Below, one piece after another: positions 1 through 4,407 of a stretch of 8,449 nt of DNA. The DNA comes from Terriglobales bacterium (GTDB taxonomy: Bacteria; Acidobacteriota; Terriglobia; Terriglobales; Acidobacteriaceae), in the NCBI GenBank assembly GCA_030043575.1, contig JASHXK010000082.1, forward strand, positions 1-8,449, in the 5' to 3' direction. Positions within the stretch are counted from its first letter, which is position 1. Every line of letters begins with the position of its first letter. The notes beneath the pieces are model-generated. The model worked only from the letters and a program-made list of their open reading frames with translations, was not told the DNA's origin and searched no databases. The position numbers were made by a program, and so were the translations under genes.

Positions 1-295
1 AGGCATATTGTCCCCCGACTTCCGGGCGCAGCACGGCGAGCTCCGCGTAGATGAACGCCCCCGCCAGCGCGATCACGCCGCCCGCCGTCCACGCGCCCAG
101 AATCAGCACGGGAGTGTCGACCTGGCGGGCGACGACGTAAGGGTTGATAAAGATTCCTGAGCCCACGATCCCGCCCATCACCAGCATGGTGGCATCGAAG
201 AGGCCGAGGCGCCGGCGCAGAACGCGGGACGGTTCCGACGCTATGGTACCGGCAGCAAGACTCGGCTGTTCAGGCTTGAGGGAGGCTGGATTCAA
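1..295 (-). CDS. APC-superfamily amino-acid permease, N-terminal part (cut by window edge)
   Basis: This is the N-terminal ~98 codons of an inner-membrane amino-acid/polyamine/organocation transporter; the rest lies left of the window. Reading the minus strand gives LGLFDATMLVMGGIVGSGIF at about residues 30-49. This is the typical first transmembrane helix of the family, with the unwound IVGSGIF substrate-binding segment at 43-49. A second hydrophobic helix follows (VLILGAWTAGGVIALAG...), then YAEL and the RPEVGGQY loop, also typical. Start choice: the frame is open back to the stop of the upstream peptidase gene. TTG at 295-293 keeps a 29-residue polar N-terminus that includes the conserved basic LRRR before helix 1, so I prefer it. 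CTG at 307 or ATG at 187 are alternatives, but ATG 187 would cut into helix 1. The gene starts 12 nt after the peptidase stop, so co-transcription is likely. Family is secure; the exact substrate (an amino acid) cannot be read from this fragment. Confidence 0.85.
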   Translation of the reverse strand, partial: MNPASLKPEQPSLAAGTIASEPSRVLRRRLGLFDATMLVMGGIVGSGIFINPYVVARQVDTPVLILGAWTAGGVIALAGAFIYAELAVLRPEVGGQYA

Positions 296-307
296 AACAG
301 GGCCCAG

Positions 308-2434
308 TTACCTTTTCAGGTGCTGATCGAGATAGTCGGAGGCGGCGTGGTAAGCTGCCAGCCATGTCCGGTGCATCAGGAAATCATGAATCTCGTCGGG
401 AAAGACGACTTGCTGGAAGTCGACGCCTTGCCGGCGTAGCGCCTCGACCATCCGGATCATTTCGGTGAAGGGAACGTTGCGATCGTCGTCGCCCTGGATC
501 AGCAGCACGGGCGATCGCCACGTCGAGACCGAAGCGAGTGGCGACGATTCCCATGCGAGGCGAGCAGCGTCCGGCTTGGATTCCGGATCGTAGGACGGCT
601 GGAAGTGATGCATTTCCAGATTCCAGTCATGCACGCCGTGAAAATCCACGCCGCAAGCGAACATGTCGGACGCGCGCGCGAGACCGAGCGCGGTCAGATA
701 ACCGCCGTACGAGCCGCCCCACAAGCCGATGCGCGATCCATCAACGTCGGAGCGGCCGCGAAGATATAAGCCGGCGCCCTGCACGTCGTTAAACTCGCTC
801 GCTCCGTCGGCGCCGTAGTTCAGCGCCTCACGGAAATCGAGTCCATAGCCGATGCCACTCCGGTAGTTGACGGAAAGCACCACGTAGCCGCGGCCGGCGA
901 GGTACTGATTGAGAGCATAGGCGTTGTGGTAGTAGCCCATGTAATGCCAGCCGAGCAGCATTTGGCGGCGCGAACCGCCGTGGAAGAAGATGACGGCGGG
1001 ATGCCGACCGCCGGATGCGTCGTCTTTGGGCAGAAACAGCTGGCCATGAATGCGCAGCCCGTCGGCCGCCGGAAAGATCACCTGCTGGGGGGTTGCGAGT
1101 TGAGCGGCAGGGAAGTCCGCGGGCATGGATTCCGGCGCGAGGTCAGCGGTCTCGCCCGAGGCCGTCAGTGTCGCCGGACGGGCGGGGTTGTGCGTGTCGG
1201 AGTGCAGCATCGCGACGGTCGCGTTGTCGCTGGCGATCACGGGCGACCACTCGATTCCCTCGCCGCGCGTGAGCTCGGTGGGATGGTCAGCGTCGACGGC
1301 TTCCTTCCAAAGATGACGCCGGTCGATGTCGCCCTGATTTGAGTTGAACACCAACTCGCGCTTGTCGGGACTGAGCGAGACGAATTCCACTTCGAAGTCG
1401 TCGCCAGGCGTAAGCAAACGCGCCGTGCCGCCCGCGGAAGAAATAGCATAGAGTCGAAGCCAGCCCGTTCGCTCCCAGGGAAACACCAGCGTATCAGCGG
1501 CAGTCCAGAAGATCTGGCTGTCGGCTTCGATGGCGTGGAATTCGCTGCCCGGCCCGGTGTCGGCGCGCCAGACTTCCCGGCCCTTGCCGGTTGCCGCGTC
1601 CGCCACACGTATCGACCATGGAATCCCGGTACGGTGGGGCTGAAAGATGAGTTGATCGTGCGAAAAGGGAACGCGAATGAAGGCGATGCTCTTGCCGTCC
1701 GGAGACCAGGTGTAGCTGATGTCGCGATCCACGCTGGGATCAAGATAAGTCAGCTCCTTGGACGCGACGTCGTACACCGCGACGAAAGCGTGTTCCTCGC
1801 GGTTGCTGACAAACGCCAGGCGGGAGCCATCCGGCGACCAGTGCAGGTGGCCGCATTTTCCCTTGTCGTGGATCAATTGCTCGGGCTTGGCCCCGGGATC
1901 GAGCTTTGTCCACCAGATCTGATCCTTGTCGATGTAGGCAACAGCGTCCCCGTGTGGGGAGACAGCGGGAGAATGCCCCTCGCCAAGCTTGCGCGGCGCG
2001 CCCCCGTCGAGCGAGATGATCCAGACGTCCTGCTCCACGCCGCCCGGATTGCTCTCGGGATTGGGATCGGGGCCGTCGTTTTCGAAATCGCCGCCGCGTG
2101 CGTACACGATGGAGCGACCGTCAGGAGTCCAGGCGAGGCCGGCGATGTCCTGCCCGTCGTCGTCGGCATAGTTCGTAAGCTGCCGCGAGCGGTAGCGGCC
2201 GGCTTCTGCCGGTTCCGCTACCCAGATATTGCGCGCACCGCGAGCATCGAACAGCCAGGCGACGCGGCCGCCCGTTGGCGCCGCGACCAATTCGCCCGGG
2301 AATGGCGAACTCGTCACCTGCTCCAGTGTGAAGGAGCTCTGGGCCGCCATCGAAATCGGCACAAGCCCGAGGACGATGCTGGCGAGCGCGGCGCAGCGCG
2401 CGATTCTCAACGGCCCTGTATGGTGTGCTGACAT
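308..2434 (-). CDS. Secreted S9-family (prolyl oligopeptidase/DPP-IV-like) serine peptidase
   Basis: This is a 708-residue exported serine peptidase that should cleave short peptides in the periplasm or outside the cell. Residues 1 to about 31 form a signal peptide: a basic stretch, a hydrophobic core ALASIVLGLVPI, then SMAAQ. Residues ~35-420 are a TolB/PD40-like beta-propeller with repeated W/L-SPDG-x-x-(I/L)-(A/V)-F/Y blades (about 101-111, 199-209, 242-252, 354-363). Residues ~450-708 are the alpha/beta-hydrolase domain. It has HGG at 485-487, NYRSGIGYG near 523-531, nucleophile Ser575 in GGSYGGY, probable catalytic Asp651 in GDDDRNVPF and His683 in DEIHDF. The triad is complete and the length is normal for the family. 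The ATG at 2434 has a GGAGGG ribosome site at 2438-2443 and a promoter candidate at 2467-2495. An amino-acid permease follows 12 nt downstream, suggesting peptide use as nutrient. Family S9 is certain; whether it cleaves after proline is not shown by sequence alone. Confidence 0.95.
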   Translation of the reverse strand: MSAHHTGPLRIARCAALASIVLGLVPISMAAQSSFTLEQVTSSPFPGELVAAPTGGRVAWLFDARGARNIWVAEPAEAGRYRSRQLTNYADDDGQDIAGLAWTPDGRSIVYARGGDFENDGPDPNPESNPGGVEQDVWIISLDGGAPRKLGEGHSPAVSPHGDAVAYIDKDQIWWTKLDPGAKPEQLIHDKGKCGHLHWSPDGSRLAFVSNREEHAFVAVYDVASKELTYLDPSVDRDISYTWSPDGKSIAFIRVPFSHDQLIFQPHRTGIPWSIRVADAATGKGREVWRADTGPGSEFHAIEADSQIFWTAADTLVFPWERTGWLRLYAISSAGGTARLLTPGDDFEVEFVSLSPDKRELVFNSNQGDIDRRHLWKEAVDADHPTELTRGEGIEWSPVIASDNATVAMLHSDTHNPARPATLTASGETADLAPESMPADFPAAQLATPQQVIFPAADGLRIHGQLFLPKDDASGGRHPAVIFFHGGSRRQMLLGWHYMGYYHNAYALNQYLAGRGYVVLSVNYRSGIGYGLDFREALNYGADGASEFNDVQGAGLYLRGRSDVDGSRIGLWGGSYGGYLTALGLARASDMFACGVDFHGVHDWNLEMHHFQPSYDPESKPDAARLAWESSPLASVSTWRSPVLLIQGDDDRNVPFTEMIRMVEALRRQGVDFQQVVFPDEIHDFLMHRTWLAAYHAASDYLDQHLKR

Positions 2435-2466
2435 CTGCCCTCCGGTTTCACAAGGTTACGGCCAAC

Positions 2467-2495
2467 ATGCTACCGGAGACGGGTTGCAATGTCGA
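2467..2495 (-). promoter_or_regulatory. Sigma70-like promoter of the peptidase-permease pair
   Basis: On the minus strand there is TCGACA (-35, plus positions 2490-2495), a 17-nt spacer, and TAGCAT (-10, plus positions 2467-2472). That matches the consensus at 9 of 12 positions with the optimal spacing. Transcription would begin near 2460, leaving a short leader of about 25 nt with the GGAGGG ribosome site just before the peptidase ATG. Position, orientation and spacing all fit; it was found by eye and not tested. Confidence 0.5.
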
Positions 2496-2573
2496 GGGAT
2501 TCGCCCGATTGCGCCCGTGCAGTGCCCGAGATAGGATTCGCGTCCCGAGTGGGAACTCAAAAGGGAGTGGAAA

Positions 2574-2615
2574 ATGCTTTGGTTGACCGTGGGAGCGGCC
2601 TTGCGTGCGGCCTAA
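2574..2615 (+). CDS. Possible 13-residue leader peptide ORF
   Basis: ATG at 2574 reads MLWLTVGAALRAA and then TAA. It is preceded by AAGGGAGTGG with the GGGAG core 6 nt from the start codon, a better ribosome site than that of the larger gene at 2800. It lies ~185 nt upstream of that gene with a stem structure between them, an attenuator-like order. The peptide has no run of one amino acid and no proline codon, so no obvious sensed substrate. It could equally be chance. Confidence 0.2.
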   Translation: MLWLTVGAALRAA

Positions 2616-2688
2616 GACGTTCCAACTGAAAGGCTTCTGCTGGTCTGCGCGCGCAAGAAATCCAGGGGAGCCCATAAAAAAGTGCCGT

Positions 2689-2747
2689 TCGAGCCGGGGC
2701 CGAGTTTTCCACAAGTTTTTGTGAAGGGCGGGTCGCCCCCGGTTCGA
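2689..2747 (+). promoter_or_regulatory. Nested stem structure in the leader of the hypothetical-PRODH genes
   Basis: TCGAGCCGGGG (2689-2699) pairs with CCCCGGTTCGA (2737-2747) as an 11-bp stem with one G-U pair, enclosing 37 nt. Inside it are CACAA/TTGTG (2710-2714 with 2719-2723, loop GTTT) and GGGCG/CGCCC (2726-2730 with 2734-2738). The latter shares bases with the outer stem, so the two folds would compete. It ends about 50 nt before the next gene. It may be a leader RNA switch, or simply a stable GC-rich fold. Confidence 0.3.
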
Positions 2748-2799
2748 CATCTAAGAGGTATGGCTGATATCATGAGGGTGAAAAGGACTCGAACCATTT

Positions 2800-3051
2800 A
2801 TGAACTATATCGCAAGCAGAGGGGCAAAACCTGTGGACGAGAAGATTCACGTCGTTAGAGGCGGTGCCCGGCCCGTCTACGAAGTCATCGAGTCAGCGGA
2901 TGAGGTTTCGGTCACCATCCGGTATGCGGGAGACCACAAGGAGAAGCTGACCTTGTTGAAATCCACGGTCCCCAGCCTGGCAGACGTTCTCAAAGAGATT
3001 ATGCGAAAGTCGCCGGAATCAAAGGCGACGGGGGCGGGACAGAGAATGTAA
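2800..3051 (+). CDS. Small hypothetical protein upstream of proline dehydrogenase
   Basis: An 83-residue protein that I do not recognise. It has no signal peptide, membrane segment or cysteine. The sequence is charged and looks like a small alpha/beta fold: a likely beta part (DEKIHVVRGGARPVYEVIES, then VSVTIRY) is followed by a likely helix (SLADVLKEIMRK) and a disordered tail. Codon choice is GC-rich at third positions like its neighbours, which supports a real gene. Start: ATG 2800 has only a weak ribosome site. An in-frame GTG at 2833 is preceded by AGAGGGG at 8 nt spacing, and the product from there (72 residues) begins VDEKIHVV, so the GTG may be the true start. The stop is 41 nt before the proline dehydrogenase ATG on the same strand, so the two are probably co-transcribed. 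Function unknown. Confidence 0.6.
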   Translation: MNYIASRGAKPVDEKIHVVRGGARPVYEVIESADEVSVTIRYAGDHKEKLTLLKSTVPSLADVLKEIMRKSPESKATGAGQRM

Positions 3052-3092
3052 TCTGCAGCCCAGGTGCGCGGCTGATTTCGCGTCGAGGATTC

Positions 3093-4022
3093 ATGGGTTT
3101 CATGCGCAGCTTTTTTCTGGCGTGCTCCCAAAGCACGTGGATGCGGGAGCGTGCCACGCGATACCCATTTGTCCGGCGCGCTGTCTCGAAGTTCATGCCC
3201 GGCGAGACCGCCGACGCGGCGCTCGCCGCGGCCCAGATCCTGCAGAAAGTCTCAATCGGAACTGTCTTCACCTACCTCGGCGAGAACATCAAAGATCCGG
3301 CCGAAGCCGAACGCGTCACCACGCACTATCTCGATGTCCTGGACCGCGTTCGCCAGATGGGCCTCGGCACCGAAGTGGCGGTCAAACTCACCCAACTGGG
3401 ACTCGATCTCGGGATCGAGCTTTGCTATCAGAACCTGCGGCGAATTATCGCGCATGCAGGTGCCGGCAGCACGGTGTGGATCGACATGGAGGCCAGCAGC
3501 TACGTGGATGCCACGCTGGATCTCTACCGGCGGGCGCTTGCAGCATTCCCTAACGTCGGGGTCTGCGTGCAGGCCTATCTTCATCGTACGCGCCACGACG
3601 TGCAGGGTTTAATTCCGCTGGGCGGCGCGATCCGCCTCGTCAAAGGGGCATACCAGGAGCCGCCGGAAGTCGCGTTTCCCCGCAAAGCAGAAGTGGATGA
3701 GAACTATTTCGCGTTGACGCAGCAATTACTGAGCAGTGAAGCGCGCTCGCACGGCTTGCGCGCAGCGCTCGCCACACATGATGTGAAGCTGATAAAGCGA
3801 ATCAGCGACTGGGCTCAGTTACAAGGGCTTGAAAGGACCGGCTTCGAATTCCAGATGCTTTACGGCATCCAGCGCCAGGAGCAGTTGCGCCTGGCGCGCG
3901 AAGGCTGGAAATCCATCGTGCTGATTGCATACGGCAGCTACTGGTTTCCGTGGTACATGCGCCGATTGGCCGAGCGTCCGGCCAACGTGCTCTTCGTTCT
4001 TCGCGGCCTTTTCGCAAGTTAG
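3093..4022 (+). CDS. Monofunctional proline dehydrogenase (FAD-dependent)
   Basis: A 309-residue FAD enzyme that oxidises L-proline to delta-1-pyrroline-5-carboxylate, the first step of proline breakdown to glutamate, passing electrons to the respiratory quinone pool at the inner membrane face. The length matches single-domain bacterial enzymes rather than the PutA fusion; no P5C dehydrogenase gene is in the window. Visible family motifs are TYLGENIKDPAEAE (60-73), VAVKLTQLG (95-103, Lys98), IDMEASSYVD (130-139, Asp131), RLVKGAY (181-187, Tyr187), ATHD (227-230), FEFQMLYG (251-258) and the C-terminal AYGSYWFPWYMRRLAERPAN (279-298). By analogy with E. coli PutA, Tyr280, Tyr288, Arg290, Arg291 and Glu294 should line the proline site, and all are present. 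The start has GAGG at 3085-3088, four nt from the ATG. The N-terminus resembles other acidobacterial-type PRODHs, so the annotated start is likely correct. The preceding small gene shares its strand and is only 41 nt away. Confidence 0.95.
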   Translation: MGFMRSFFLACSQSTWMRERATRYPFVRRAVSKFMPGETADAALAAAQILQKVSIGTVFTYLGENIKDPAEAERVTTHYLDVLDRVRQMGLGTEVAVKLTQLGLDLGIELCYQNLRRIIAHAGAGSTVWIDMEASSYVDATLDLYRRALAAFPNVGVCVQAYLHRTRHDVQGLIPLGGAIRLVKGAYQEPPEVAFPRKAEVDENYFALTQQLLSSEARSHGLRAALATHDVKLIKRISDWAQLQGLERTGFEFQMLYGIQRQEQLRLAREGWKSIVLIAYGSYWFPWYMRRLAERPANVLFVLRGLFAS

Positions 4023-4072
4023 TCCTCGCGTCCCCATCGCGGCAACAACCTTCACGTTTACTCAATAGAAAA

Positions 4073-4101
4073 TTCACTATCGCTTAATGCCTACGTAGCA
4101 T
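4073..4101 (+). promoter_or_regulatory. Candidate promoter for the phosphoesterase fusion gene
   Basis: TTCACT (4073-4078), a 17-nt spacer and TAGCAT (4096-4101) match the sigma70 consensus at 8 of 12 positions, preceded by an AT-rich stretch. The -10 hexamer is the same TAGCAT as in the peptidase promoter. If used, it implies an unusually long untranslated leader of about 300 nt. A nearer promoter may have been missed. Confidence 0.3.
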
Positions 4102-4275
4102 TCTGCGAGTAGCATCGAGTCGCTTCGAGAGGGCGGTCGAAGCTGGCCGTTTTTCCGGAGGAACCGGCTGGTGGATATCCGGCGCAGCTGCGTAGTCCAC
4201 GTGACCTGGGCCAGCAATTTGCCCGAGTCCGGATCGCTTTGTTCGGCGTCGCCCAACACCGACACGAATACAACC

Positions 4276-4291
4276 CGACAACACGTTGTCG
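4276..4291. promoter_or_regulatory. Perfect dyad CGACAAC-AC-GTTGTCG, possible operator
   Basis: A 16-nt inverted repeat with two perfect 7-bp arms and a 2-nt centre. The centre is too short for an RNA hairpin loop without opening arm pairs, so a binding site for a dimeric repressor or activator is the more natural reading. It lies 116 nt before the start codon of the phosphoesterase fusion. The regulator is unknown and none is encoded in the window. Confidence 0.35.
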
Positions 4292-4311
4292 ACGCGCGAA
4301 ACTCCAGCCTC

Positions 4312-4340
4312 GGGGGTTCGAAGCCCCGACTTCTCCGCGA
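4312..4340 (+). other. tRNA-Ser 3'-end-like fragment (T-arm plus acceptor strand)
   Basis: GGGGGTTCGAAGCCCC (4312-4327) has the form of a tRNA T-arm: a G-C closing pair, then the TTCGAAG loop. It is followed by CTTCTCC at 4330-4336, G at 4337 and CGA at 4338-4340. That looks like an acceptor strand, the G73 discriminator typical of tRNA-Ser, and a CCA changed to CGA. Between T-loop and acceptor there is one nt too many, and no matching 5' half (GGAGAAG) lies within tRNA distance, so this is not a functional tRNA. It may be a decayed tRNA remnant, an attachment-site scar, or a chance hairpin. Confidence 0.3.
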
Positions 4341-4351
4341 TTTTCTCCGCG
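4331..4351 (+). repeat. Short direct repeat TTCTCCGCG
   Basis: Two exact 9-nt copies (4331-4339 and 4343-4351) 12 nt apart. The first copy overlaps the acceptor-like end of the tRNA-resembling fragment. It could be a small duplication beside an integration point or polymerase slippage; two copies of 9 nt can also arise by chance. Confidence 0.4.
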
Positions 4352-4407
4352 TACCACTAACCAGATTCTTTCCACTTCAACGGAAACAAACCAGCCAAGG
4401 AGGGTAA

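Larger units (their letters stand above)
2435..2799. other. Divergent intergenic region between the peptidase and the hypothetical-PRODH pair
   Basis: 365 nt without a confident gene. It holds the minus-strand promoter and ribosome site of the peptidase at its left end. It also holds a possible 13-residue plus-strand leader ORF (2574-2615) and a nested stem structure (2689-2747). I could not find a convincing plus-strand -35/-10 pair for the genes at 2800 and 3093: TTGACC at 2583-2588 has no good -10 at 16-18 nt. The divergent layout allows shared regulation of the peptidase and proline dehydrogenase genes, but no clear operator was seen. Confidence 0.6.
4023..4407 (+). other. Long intergenic leader region before the phosphoesterase fusion gene
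   Basis: 385 nt with no convincing gene. From left to right it holds an AT-richer stretch with a promoter candidate (4073-4101), an imperfect hairpin near 4147-4168 (GCCG/CGGC and TTCC/GGAA), and a 10-bp palindrome CGCAGCTGCG (4183-4192) flanked by GTGGA/TCCAC. These are followed by a perfect 7-bp dyad (4276-4291), a tRNA-3'-end-like hairpin (4312-4340), a short direct repeat (4331-4351) and the strong ribosome site AAGGAGGG (4397-4404). I see no clear intrinsic terminator for the proline dehydrogenase gene. A 78-codon open frame at 4171-4407 runs through all of this but has no recognisable protein character. Confidence 0.6.

Noticed and set aside
1535..2431. 298-codon plus-strand open frame opposite the S9 peptidase
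   Set aside because: It lies entirely antisense to a gene with a full catalytic triad and propeller motifs, and its product has no domain character; GC-rich codons leave such frames open.
2705..2713. TTTTCCACA, a DnaA-box-like 9-mer
   Set aside because: A single copy with no cluster, no AT-rich unwinding region and no dnaA/dnaN nearby; it is better explained as part of the CACAA/TTGTG hairpin.
4027..4044. Possible terminator after the proline dehydrogenase (CGCG/CGCG around TCCCCAT)
   Set aside because: The stem is only about 4 bp, and no T-run follows.
4157..4340. Split or intron-containing tRNA joining GGAGGAACCGG near 4157 with the T-arm-like element
   Set aside because: The spacing is about 185 nt, the 5' part does not pair with CTTCTCC properly, and no anticodon arm is visible between.
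4171..4407. 78-codon plus-strand frame just before the phosphoesterase gene
   Set aside because: It runs through the dyad, the tRNA-like hairpin and the ribosome site, has no ribosome site of its own, and its Ser/Arg/Thr-rich product resembles translated non-coding DNA.
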